Shown piece by piece: positions 22,670 to 34,008 of a stretch of DNA of 64,000 nucleotides. Source of the stretch: Jaapia argillacea MUCL 33604 (lineage: Eukaryota > Basidiomycota > Agaricomycetes > Jaapiales > Jaapiaceae); NCBI GenBank assembly GCA_000697665.1, contig KL197721.1:893576-957575 (forward strand). Reading direction: 5' to 3'. Both the position numbers and the translations under genes were made by a program. Each line of letters begins with the position of its first letter. The stretch's first letter is position 1. The notes beneath the pieces were generated by a model. The model was not told where the DNA came from. It saw only the letters and a program-made list of their open reading frames with translations, and did not search any database.

Positions 22670-23343
22670 GGAGGTGATTCGAACGTTAGAGTCAAAGATG
22701 GGATGAGTATGCAGACGCTTGCGTGATGAGAGTTGGAATTAATATTGGGCGGTGTATATAAAACGGTCAACACCGCCTTAGCCGACCCATTGAATCCTTG
22801 CCCTGCGGCGTGAACACTGTCAAAACCATACCATCTGGAAATCTGGGGCGACAGAATTGATGGATGGTCAACACTAAATAATACATACAAGATAGCCTTC
22901 AAGTTAGTGTACATGTAGCAAAACCCATCGTCCACCACAGCCTAAGTTGAAGGCTCGGAGTTATGTTACAAGGTGCCAGAGCCCCAACTTCCGAAGGAAG
23001 CTTGGTCACGAAGGAAGGCGAGGCGTTACGAATGCAATGCTGCTGTACACAACTTCGAACACTCTCGGTCCATTTACCAGTGTATGTCATTGGACATCGT
23101 GTGAAACTAGAGAAACCGCAGAGCACACCTAACTCCATCGCAAAGCATATTCTCCCTGCTTTGACGACTCGATGTCCATATTGGCATTTCCACCTTCGCG
23201 GCAGGGGACGAAATATTAGCTATCAACATGTCGAGATATACGATAAACCAACTCACTTGCGTCATCCTCTCGCGATATAGTTCCCGTGCTTGCATGTTTC
23301 TGTTTTGCGGGACTTGCAAGTTCAAACTCATCACGATCGGCCT
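22670..23343. other. Spacer between F-box paralogue 2 and a DUF6534 gene
   Basis: Upstream of the minus-strand F-box start there is an AT-rich tatataaa at about 22753-22760, readable as TTTATATA on the minus strand about 85 bp before the ATG, a reasonable TATA candidate. The rest holds only short open frames with no recognisable product. Confidence 0.35.
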
Positions 23344-25116
23344 TCAGAAACACGTTAGGAAAGCAAGGCCGTCGGATACTGGAATCAAAACGCACTGATC
23401 CCGATGTTGCGACGTGGATGCCTGACAGGCCGGTGGTCTATCACTCCTGTGAGATCCTGGGGCAGTGGTCGTCATGATATGAATGCTCACAGGTTGTGCT
23501 ATCCCATCACGCCAATTTCCGCTTGTCATTACGTTTCCACTGCTCGGCGGTACGATTTCGGTGGATGCAGAGAGGCGAGCGTTGAGCGCAGATAGCAGAG
23601 AGTTGCTATATAGCTGATGTGTGTCGAATCATGTCAGTATGAGAGTATATGGGAAACACAGACGTAATTACCTTAGCCAGAGGGAGATTAAAACAAAGAT
23701 GAATGGGATACAGAGGCTAAGAATGCAAAACGGTATAGATTTGATTGATGCAAAGATGCGGTTCAAGGGAACAAGACGCACGAGTGTGAGATATAAAACG
23801 AGATCCAATACGGCACAGATGGCAGTAACCAATCCCGTTTGCACGGTCACTGCGGGAAGGTGAGGAACAGTTCACGAAGAAAGGAGGATGCACCCACTCT
23901 TGATGAGTTTGGTGATCAAGTCATCAGTGACTGATAAACCGGTCCTACTCCGTTGCTGACAAAGTGTGCAGTGTCAAACGAATTGGAAATTGGTTAACTT
24001 GAAATAAGACGCACCAGAGACCATATCAACGAGCCAGTGATGGTGCAATCGACACAGGCGGCAAAGACTAGCCAGGTGACGATAGGGACTTTCACCTCCC
24101 ACCTCCCCCAATCCGCGAACGCGGTGATGATGCTCCCAACGATGGCGACTCCGAGTGCTGACACTGTGAGAAAAGACGACCAAGAAATAGACAACGTTAA
24201 TGTTAGCGTAAGAACAGGAAGATCATCAGAAGATGGACGACGTACGGGCTTGGAGGGCGATCCCCACGTAGATAACAACCGTGAGCCACGTAATCTGCAC
24301 CAGGCAGTGAACTCTCCATGCAAAGAACCCTTGCACAGATGCTGAAATGACGGCCTGGAGAGGGACTCTCAGTACGGAGCGACCATTCACGCCTTGTCAG
24401 CACCACTTACGGTCAGAGCCGGGTCTGAGTAGGGTCGAATAGATGTCAGAATGCAATGATGCCGAATTTAGGACATGTTTCGTACCCATCGCCGCCCCTG
24501 TGAATCATGATGTCAGGCGTGAGAAGGATGTCAACTATTAGATGGCCAACACCCACGCCAAGTCCCATATGAAACGGCCTCATGGTTCCCTACGGGTTGG
24601 AGTTCAGAACGTGTACTATAAACGGCAGGCGGAAGGGAAGAACCACGCACCAAAATCAGTTATTGTATATCCGTACAGAGTTGCGATGTCAAAGATAGTG
24701 TTTGCTGTATCCAGCACAAGAAGCATCCACACCTGTCGAACCCGAAACACATTGTGGGAGGGTTCTGGCTGCGGGAGTGGCACTTACTAGAAAGCGTATC
24801 CGCCGCTTATCCCTGTCAGGAATCATGGTCAGTCAAAAGACAAGTTAACCAACGCATCTGCAAAGCTGACCTTTTGAACGTGATAAAGTAGAGATAGCAT
24901 TGCATAACCATGGTCCCGAAAAGAAAGACATTGAAGACGACGCCTATGGGCAGAATCATCAGTTTAGTCCGGCGAACATGGGAGTGACCTTCGGCAACTA
25001 GAAAAAGGGGAACTCACCGATGAGAATCGGCCCAATACTAGATCAGCAAGATCAGCAAGAGTCGCGATAGAATTTTACAAGAATGAAGGTACGAACGTTA
25101 AATCGAGGATCCCCAT
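23344..25116 (-). CDS. DUF6534-type multi-pass membrane protein
   Basis: Many short exons read in order from the ATG at 25116. They give MGILDLTIGPILIG then VVFNVFLFGTMVMQCYLYF, RDKRRIRFL, WMLLVLDTANTIFDIATLYG, SVQGFFAWRVHCL, SIITAFADWGRW with IVTWLVFAACVDCTITGSLI, RTGLSVTDDLITKLIKS, VTVQTGLVTAICAVLDLVLY, and a last exon starting LYSNSLLSALNAR. This order and these motifs (GP.LIG start, DT.NT, RTG...TDDLI.KLI, QTGL.TA, NSLL..LN.R) are the hallmark of the DUF6534 family. That family is large in Agaricomycetes, has about seven spans and no known function. The C-terminal tail (to 23344) is polar, as usual. One exon around 24490-24590 is uncertain. Confidence 0.85.
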
Positions 25117-25472
25117 CGTCCCAAATGGATGGACGGGAGGGAGGGTAAGGAGGGTGTTCGATCCAGTTTGGCTGATGTGTCTACTTATGTCCCGTTCCTA
25201 TTCTGTCTTGCCGGCAACTGGGGGTTTTAATTCGATGGCCGGTGGCTGTTGACACATGATGGTTCTCGCGGATAGTTCGGAAGGACACACAAAGTCTAAA
25301 GTTGTGAGGGCACCGCAACTGACGAAAACGCCGATGCCTGGATGTACTCAGTGCTGGCGATTGAGAAAAACTGTAGGGAATGACTACCAGGCGCTTTGGA
25401 GATGTTGTCAGATTGAAGTTGTCGAAAGGACGCACATAGCTGGGAATCGCTGTTGGCAGAACGTGAGTATTT

Positions 25473-26720
25473 TTAGCCGTGGCCGAGGTTATGGTTACGA
25501 TTTGTGCCTCGCTCTCGGTCACCGTGGTTCTGCAAATTGAAAGGTCGCAAAGCTGCCGACATTGCAGCCGCAAGGTCAAGATCGTCGTCACATTCCTGGA
25601 ACATAAGTAGTATTAGATCAGATCCTCGGCTCAAGGGTCTCCCAGGTGCAGCACGGGATCTAATGTGCACCCATAGTGCTTGCAGAGGCCCTCTGGCATT
25701 CATCGATGGAAGGAACGGAAGAAATGATAATTATCTACCCCATTGTAATTGCAAGCGAATAGACGGTCGGCGGCCACTGATATTGGAAATTGGTATTAGG
25801 AAGAGTGAAACTGCAACTGCGGCGACCGAAAGTAACATGAAAAGGACCGACCGCACCCACAGACGTTAGCCTTATGACAGTCGCGGTAAGACAAACGTTG
25901 AATTTCAGAAAGGCTTGGAGGTTGTGCAAGACATCAACGGCGAATCATGGTTCCTTCTCAATTCGACTCGAGAGCGAAGATGGAGCAAGACCCGGCATAA
26001 TGCAGCGTGTCTACTCAGTTTTAGTTTCGTCGCTGATAGGAAAGGTAGTAGCAGATCATCGGTACACCGTTCAATCCCACCTGTGAGCTCCGAAGCCCTG
26101 CACAGATTTCGTGGCGCTGAGGGGTCGATCTATGGGCGTCTGTGAGACTAAATGAAATAGGAATTAGAGCCGGAACTCACCAATTCGATTTAGTAAATGA
26201 GTGTGTGAGACCTTACTCGGGACAGACAGCTGTTTCGCCACAAGCGCACGCGCAATCATAATTCCGCGGGCTTCACGAACATTGGAACATTTGACCGAAA
26301 TAGTTGGTTATGCGTTGAAGGAGGCGCGTATGAATGAACTGTGTTTGGATCTGGGCGCAGGTCCAAGATTACAAGTTGAGGTTTGGCATCACCATGGGAG
26401 GGAGTGAGATATGTATAGACTCACCTTTCTCAAATGTACGAGGCGTCCTCAGGCTGAATATGCGTGAATTGAGTTATTGCGAGGAATAACGTCAAAGTCC
26501 GACCCCCATAATTTCGGTTTGTGAAGCAACCAGATATCAGAGCGGTTTCCGCAAAAATTCGAGAGAGTTGGAACATGAAAGGAACATAGGAAAAAGAGAA
26601 CTTCATCTTAGTCGCATTGTTATCAAGGGATTGTTCGTTGCTTTTGCAAGAGGTCTGATACAGGAAGTCGGAGATGGCGGATGATGACGGACGTTGAAAA
26701 CTGCCAGAAAGCCAAGTTTC
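25473..26720 (-). other. Possible multi-exon membrane-protein gene, unresolved
   Basis: Stretches on the minus strand look coding. One frame at about 25740-25870 contains VRSVLFMLLSVAAVAVSLFL before a GTAGAT donor. Another at 25473-25700 ends after NLQNHGDRERGTNRNHNLGH. A third at 26430-26720 has a hydrophobic segment (FMFQLSRIFAETALISGCF). I could not connect these with confident splice sites. It may be a gene with many small exons or a decaying one. It lies upstream of the DUF6534 gene on the same strand. Confidence 0.3.
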
Positions 26721-26723
26721 CAC

Positions 26724-28590
26724 GTCACGTGGAACTCACCCACGTCCCATCATTCGTTGGTGCCCTTCGCGTTTTCTGAACAAACTCCAACTCCTTCGCA
26801 CTAGAGTATACTGGATTCGACACCGCGTCTTAGCTCATTAGTTAGCTTGTTGCGGTATATAAATATAGAATTCATCATCATCATCATCTCCCCTTCTTCG
26901 ATAATACTGTTCAAAGGACTGTCCTTGGTGATGCTAAATTCAACCACACTCTGCTAACAACTCTCACGCTGGATCCACCATCGAATTTGCCTCCCTACTC
27001 GGGTCATCATGTCTTTCGGCCCCTCTCAACGACAACACATTCAAATTGCTTTGGCGGGCACCTTTCACTTCGGACGAACCTTGACTCAGAGTCAGTACTA
27101 GTGCTGCTTGATTTTCTAGGGTAACGTTCGATAAATACACGACCCCGCGAATCGAGTGCGAGTGGATGTTGTTGGGAAGCCATCCACTCGGTATGAGCGC
27201 TTCGCTGAAGAGATGCGAGGTCGCTTGCGGCACGGCAGGGGCTCGCATCGGATTGCTCACCGAATGAGTGCTCAGGGATCGCCTCAATTCCGCCTTCCCA
27301 AGTAAGCAACGTCCTATCTATTCTCCATTCAAGGGATTTCCGCCTGACTTTTTCTCCTCATAGCTCACCATGTTAGAATGGCACAGGCTCCACAGTCCTC
27401 CCTGCCAATCTGATCCCATGGTATCCATCCTACATCCGTATTACTTACAGTGTTCAGCTGCCAACAGCGACGAACACTCAAAAGCGTCAACTCGGCAACC
27501 AGGTGAGCTTCTACAGGCAGGGTAGGCCAAGTCCATTGCTATTAACGAGCCCTTCGTGATTCAGATTGAAGAATAGGGTGCGGATGCATCAGTCGACTCG
27601 GATAGCCCGCTACGCCCAAGCGTGCCAGTGTGACTAGGATCACGTGGACCCAGTGTCAAGCACTCGGTGATGGGCCAACGACTACCACTGACTTCAATTT
27701 CAGGAAAAACCGCGGACTAGTTATTGGAAAAAGAAGAGATTACGTTGATTCTAGGCAACAGAAAAGCAGCTGCACGACTCTACGTGGAATCGTTGCCTCG
27801 CGGTTCGATCAGTTCTTCCGTGTTCTAGCCTTCTAGCCATAACACAACGTAACCTTACACTAAGGTACGCTTGTACTCTCCCTCATTCCACACTCCGAAT
27901 ATCGCTGCACCTCCCCCTCCCCCTTCCCCAGTCCTCAAGTTGGAACATGTTCGGCTAAGCTTTCACGCTCTCGTCGCGATTTAGGCCTAACGGTCTTCAA
28001 AATCTCACACCTAAGACCACCGGCATCTTCCTTCCCGTCATCCTTCCGTCACACAAGAAGGTCCTGAGAAGTCAACGAGGTTATGGATGCAGGTACACAG
28101 GTACCTGGAGATCTTATGTGGGCAGCCTTTCGGGGCTGTTGCGGCACATTGACGGACATTACTTATCCTGATGGCCGAGAGAGCCTCCTGCATAGTGAGG
28201 TGGCGCACTCAGCGGTTAATTCGCTGTTCGACAACCGTTCTTCATAACCTTACTTGCAGTTCACCGTTGCAACTGTGTGGGATCGCAAATGTCATCGTTA
28301 ACGTGAACGGGATAAACCGAAAGACGAACCAGGTACTTGAGTTAGTTGGGGCCTTGGTATGTAAGTAGTTATAGACTTAGTACTATGTCGTATTTAGCCC
28401 TGTTCAAAACGCTGGCCCAGGACCACAGGCCAAGGCTTACCCAATCCTCTGCTACGCTCCTTCGGATTTTGAATGACTTGGGGATAATGAAAACTTAAAG
28501 GAGTGACTACTTGCCATGTGTACATGTGTTCTCCCTCTCCGTCGCCACCCTGGACCCGACTTATAGATCCAGGGATGCCTATCCCAGTTA
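26724..28590. other. Gene-poor stretch
   Basis: I see no convincing gene over about 1.9 kb. A TATA-like tatataaata lies at about 26857-26866 on the plus strand, followed by a run of ATC trinucleotides near 26875. The ATG at 27009 after it opens only a 30-codon frame. A possible coding fragment starts at the ATG at 28083 (GDLMWAAFRGCCGTLTDIT, about 50 codons) but cannot be joined to the membrane-protein gene downstream. Confidence 0.35.
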
Positions 28591-28593
28591 CCC

Positions 28594-30245
28594 TTGGCCC
28601 TTGATGCATGTCGAGTCTGCCAATCCATCATTGCTGCATCGCATTTCACATTGAATCTCGTAAAGCTTGGCCACATATGCCCGATCCCACTGGCAATAAG
28701 CGCTGCGCACTTCATTTCCATACCACTCTATTCTGTGGGCAGACCATCATTGCAAGCTATTGCGTCTTTCTCGTCAGGTGCTCTTGAACCACTCAGCATG
28801 GCTTTTATGAAACTGCTCCGGATCTGTGCGCCTCCAACTGTCGTCCAACAAGTCGAATCTGAAATCCACGAGGTCGTCTTCTTCACCCTGCCTGCAACGT
28901 TATGGGGTATGCACTAGCACTTACGGGATCGTAGCATCTCATGCTGGAAAGATATATAGGCCTACTGTCTTCAATGAACTCGCCCAAATCTCCTCCTTGG
29001 TCCCCGTAGTACACGCTGCGGTATCCTGAACATGCCCACTGTGAGCTTCTTATGTTCCTCAGTTTTATTGGAGATACGAGTGGCTGAGCGCGACTTGGAA
29101 TCGCTTTGGGGTAGATCGGAGCAGATCTGTGCACCCTCACCATCAATCCTGATCTCGCTGGTATGTTTCCAAAACACACCATCCGATACACTACTAATGG
29201 GTCAACGAAACTAGGCGTCGGGGTGAGCCCCTAGTCAAATTCTCCGTATTTGCAGCTACCAACAATTATCCTTCTTCGATTGTAGGTTCGAGTTGCGTTC
29301 TACGTCGAGGCGCTGCTGTGCATCGTGTGCGCACCATGTGAGTTTTGACATTCAGCTCAGGAGTTAGATATAACCTCTCGCTTGGCCATACTTAGTCATT
29401 TCTGATCCTAAACTGTGGATCTCTCTTGCTCGGTGGTCGCTCTTCTACAATCTTTGCCTCCTATTGTCGACGATCATCCTGTTGAAAACGAGCCAGAATA
29501 TATCCCTGGTTGATGGTTTAGTTGTCACCACATTATCATCGCTGAGCGACGTCGCAGTGTACAATGCAGTGATCTGGAAAGAGGCGGATACATCGGCCAA
29601 GACGCTTCGACTCGCCTTGTTCTCGAACTCCCTCGTCTATTATGTCTTGGGAATCACCGTATGGGCTTCGGCACCGATATTTGGACTATCCTCCGATTGC
29701 CATACAAATGCCCATGTGGTGTTTGCACTCATCGGGTTCCCAGTTCGAGCCACTGTTCTGTGGCTGAGGGTCTTAATGATCACCCTCATGTCTCTCGGCC
29801 TGCTCATTGCGGCCATCGGTTTCATGAGCGGCTCCGATCTCAAGTTGCCGCCATTCATGTCTATTGCCTTCAGCCGGCATGGCAACTCTGAGTCCTTGAA
29901 GCGTAGGTCTCCTGTAGCAAACCACTTATCCTCCAATCTGACGACCTTTGTAGGATGGCTATTGGCTGCGACGATGCCCCTGTCTGTCGCCACTTGTGTG
30001 TTGACCATTGTGACCACTGAGCGAACCCTCTCTGTAAATGGGCTACGAAATGGGACAGTTCAGGTAAGGTTCCAGATTCCTAGATTTTGGTTCTCTCTTT
30101 GAATCTTGAGCAGTGGACGTTAGGTCAGCTGATGGCGGTACTCCTGCTCGGCCACCCCATCGGGGAGATCGTCACGAAGGTTTTCTCGATTTATTTCTCT
30201 GAAAAGAAGCATGGGAACTGTAACTGCGGCTTCAGCATGGCATGA
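28594..30245 (+). CDS. Predicted multi-pass membrane protein, unknown family
   Basis: Exons at about 28594-28904, 29062-29159, 29286-29337, 29396-30063 and 30114-30245 join in frame with good donors and acceptors. The product has hydrophobic spans VRVAFYVEALLCIVCAPF, WSLFYNLCLLLSTIIL, LVYYVLGITVWASAPIFGL, VLMITLMSLGLLIAAIGFM, TFVGWLLAATMPLSVATCVL and WTLGQLMAVLLLGHPIGE, and ends KHGNCNCGFSMA. Six or more spans suggest a receptor- or transporter-like topology, but I recognise no family. The true start is not found: the first exon lacks an upstream ATG in frame and probably continues 5'. Confidence 0.6.
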
Positions 30246-31280
30246 CAGATACTGGTGATTTTTCGTCATAGTATTTCGGATCATACAGCGCCGATTTTCC
30301 ATAGAGTACAGAAGACCATCACAGTTGATTGCAGTCGAGCGTAGTAGAAGTCGTTATGGTATTTATTGTTGTAACTATTGGGCTTTGGGAAGCTCTTCTT
30401 CCAATCAACTATGTGTGAGGACTGGGGTGTTGGGGGTTCAACGTTCAACGTTCAGAGTCGCCTTGGAAGCCACTTTACTTGGTGAAACAGTTTGTCACAA
30501 TGTCATGATGCCGACTTGGTCTGTTGGCAATGTTTTCACGCGCCCTCCAATATCTTTTCCCAAACTGCTTTGTTGATCGAGTCCTTGATCGAGTCTTCCT
30601 GGAATAGAACTTCGTCGAATCTACCAGCCCTCGTACTCTTCCTCCGGCAAACTGTCTAGTCTCCACCGTGAGGAGATTGCTCCTCATGTTATCCAAAACA
30701 AGACTGTCGACCTGGTCGGTTCGAGGAGCCAACCCCGAACTCGACGTGGAGAGAACGGCGCGTGGGCCTTTTCCAAGGAGTTGTGATGCCTAATAGCGTA
30801 TTGTCGAGGACCATACCCCTCACACCCAACTTCCTATCCGCCTTTTGACCCTCGTCGACACAGCAGCCGAACAACGGGGGCATCTTAGATCGCCGGCTTG
30901 GTCGTTCTTTGCTTCATCTTTCTTCACCTAAGATGGCTCCTGTGATTTGTCTGTGAGTATGTGAAGATTCTCTCAGACCTCTTCTAACTTCCTCTTGCAG
31001 ATCATACCGCATATCGTTCGGGATTATCATCGGTGATGGCTCTGTTGTCTGATCGCCGTTGCGGACGATCATCGCTGAGATGATGGCAGCGATGACGGTC
31101 AAACCGTTCTTTCCCGAGTTATCAGAGCCAAGTTGGATTCGGATTTGAATTCGCACTCGCCTGTGAAGGCCGGAGGATGGAACTGTGGTGCATGTGTGTG
31201 TTTTTCCACCAACCATCGCATATTTATACCCTTCGCCATCGATGTCACGCAACAAACGTTCTACACTGTGAATCACGTCC
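30246..31280. other. Spacer upstream of the hydrolase gene
   Basis: No gene is recognised. Minus-strand frames at 30475-30732 and 30914-31282 have no recognisable product and no supporting splice structure. A small triplicated motif (gttcaac, gttcaac, gttcag) occurs at about 30437-30458. Confidence 0.3.
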
Positions 31281-33179
31281 ATGACTACGTTTTCCTACCC
31301 CAAACCCTTGACACCAGTGCAATGGCCCTCGGTCAACCCCCGTCCGTTAGCACCCATACTCCCTCCTCCTTCTCAAAAGTCGTCCCACCTCCCACCCCTT
31401 CCCAGTCCTCCCCGCCCCTCCTCCCTCGAACCACTCGGTTACACACTAACAACCCATATCGTTCCGGCTGCCTATCCTCGTTCCACGCCGCATGTTCCAG
31501 TTCCGGACGCCCCACCGAATGGCACTAAACAAGCAAGGAAGCGACATGCCTTGAGTACAATGAAGGAGATTCTGGATCTGAAGGCGAGAAGTGTCAGTGG
31601 AGATATCGAGGGTGAGAGTCAGGAGGTCTATTGGATTTGCGTGAATCGATATGTTCGGAATTCCGCGACGAAGACCAGCAGTACTGTTTGGGGAGGTGGA
31701 AGGTGTAGGGAAGGAGTAGTGACACTTTTCTGTGCACCTGCTATTGGATTCCCAAAAGAAGTGAGTTCTTTATATCGCATACGTACCCATCCACTGTCAT
31801 GGTGCCAATTCGCTAATGATGTTCCCGCGAAAGGTATGGGAACCAACCCTCGTTCATCTCCTCTCCCTCCCCCAAACCTACGAGGTCGAAGAGATATGGA
31901 CCTGGGAGTCTATCCAAACCGGCGATTCTGCCCTCCTCAATATTGGCCGGCTAGGTGGTCTTTGTAAGTTCGTTCCCCTCAATATTTGTTGTCGACACTA
32001 ACGATGCTTTGGTCGGTATATGCGCTGAAATAGATGACTGGAGGGACAACGCTAGAGATATCTTGAACTTTCTGTTGCATTATCTCCCTCCTTCTGGGTT
32101 AACGAAACTACCAACCCACCTCCCACTTCTCCCCTTATCAATATCCGAAAAGAGGAAATCGAGTGGATTTGGGGATGGGAGGGTTTTAATGGTTGTCGGG
32201 CATTCGTTTGGTGCGTGTACGACGTAAGTCACTTCTGTCTCAGTTTGACGATGTCTACTTAGACAGATTCTATCCAGCGCACTGGCAGCACATACCCACC
32301 CAAGACTCTTCTCCTCCCTCCTCCTAGTCGACCCTGTCGTCTTCCCGGTTGGTAGGTATCATGACAAGTTCAGAGATGCATATTTGTTGGGCGCGTTGAT
32401 GAGGAAGGAGAGGTGGGGAAGTCGGTGAGTTCGGTTCACTCTCGTTGCTCATTTCGGTAGTGCTGACCTATCGCTATCGTTTATTTTGAACGATTCGAAG
32501 AGAAGATGCATATAACCATTTGAAGAAATCACTCGTTTGTGGATGTTGGGATAAGGAAGTGTTGAAAGTTTATGTAGAATGTGGCATGACAGAGGCTGGG
32601 GAAGGCGAGGGCGGTGGGGTGAGGCTCAAGACGTCTGCGATCCAAGTGGGTGTTCTTCCCCTTGCCATCTTATCCCATTATTTACTCTGGCGCTTGGTTA
32701 CAGGAAGCCGTGATGTTCTCAGAAACACAAGTATCGTACGAGCTATTTGAGCTGATGAAAGATTTGGACGAGAACATTGAGTTGAGATGGGTTATGCCTG
32801 GGAATGCATATTCGCAGACTTGGTCAGTGTTCGCTTCGGAAAACTTCTCCTTGTATATCTGATGATTGAGTTGATTTGCGTTAGGCTTGGAGGACCAGAA
32901 ATGTCCCATCGTGTATGGAGTCGGCTCAGTAATGCCTCGAACGTTGCTATATCTTCTGCTGGACACCTGGCATGTATTTCCTCTTGTCTCTTGAGCGCAA
33001 ATTGTTGATGCCTTTGCCTTGCTAGATCGTGCAAGAGGCTCCGAGAGAGTTAGGTACGTAGCCTCCCGTCGCGGGGGATTATGAGGCTTGATGATAGTTC
33101 TGTAGCGAGAGAGATCCACCTGTTTCTACAACGGCGGTATCCGCTAAGGAAGGAGAGGATGGTAAGGGCAAATTTGTGA
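31281..33179 (+). CDS. Alpha/beta hydrolase (AB_hydrolase_1, Lpx1/epoxide-hydrolase-like)
   Basis: Eight or so exons begin at ATG 31281 (MTTFSYPKPLTPVQWPSVNP). Exon 1 runs to 31760 and exon 2 covers 31834-31961. The nucleophile elbow GHSFGA (VVGHSFGACTTQILSSAL) is complete, with Ser as the expected nucleophile. The lid region is followed by LLLVDPVVFP, and near the end a GHL...EAP segment supplies the probable catalytic His. The last exon ends REIHLFLQRRYPLRKERMV... at 33179. The fold suits an esterase, lipase or epoxide hydrolase; the substrate is unknown. Fungal relatives include peroxisomal lipase Lpx1, but no clear PTS1 is present here. One intron (32970-33025) appears to use a GC donor. 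Confidence 0.85.
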
Positions 33180-34008
33180 GCGTCGCAAACCAAATACTAG
33201 CAGGCTTCAGCTCGCACCTATCCGGCTCCTTGGACAGATACATGTCGGTTGTCTTTTATCTACTTATGAAAAGGCACGTTTCACTTACCCCCCTGTGTAT
33301 ATGACAGTACCATTATAGTGCGACCATCGCGAACGGTTACAATGGTTTCTCTGACGTCGTCGCAGTTTGTGCCCACACGGACGATAGCAAGAAAAAACAG
33401 GCCTTCCTGCTGATCCAGCCGTTGGACGTACTGTATTGTTTCTATGACCGTCCGACCCATGCTAGTACCCGTACGGGGGCACCTGGCGTATGACCCAGTA
33501 CCTTGGTTCAATTTCCTGCCTGACCCGTCCATTTCATCGGTTACACTAGCGTTAAGTTATGGGCGATGAGTTCGGAATCAAGGGGGGTTTGCATAGCCTT
33601 GGCTGACAATGGACAGCCATCAATTGTCAAACCCATGGGTCGGAGCTTGAAGCTTGAATCCCGAGAAATGAGCAGCTTGGGACCTGATGCAGCGATACGT
33701 CGTGGAGGTCCGCTTTACTGCACAGACCTCTTGTAAAACATAGACCCTGGCCTTGGCAAAGGGAGGCGGTGATAGTTATCAAGCAAAGCTGACACCATAC
33801 CACTCGGAAATGGAACAAGCGCTGGCGCAGTCGTCCGTCAGCGATTTTGTTTCAAAGTCTGGATTTGGAAAAGCCCCGAAATTCAGGACCGTTCTGTGCT
33901 CGTCCACCTCTCCGCTGGTTCTACCACCACCTATCATTAGCCTGTCTTCCGGCGCTGCCACCCCTATCCCTTATCACCCTGGAGCTATCCAGTTAGTAAA
34001 AACCGACC
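33180..34008. other. Spacer with nothing recognisable
   Basis: About 830 bp lie between the hydrolase stop and the next plus-strand start. Only short open frames without family resemblance are present. No repeat or RNA is seen. Confidence 0.4.
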
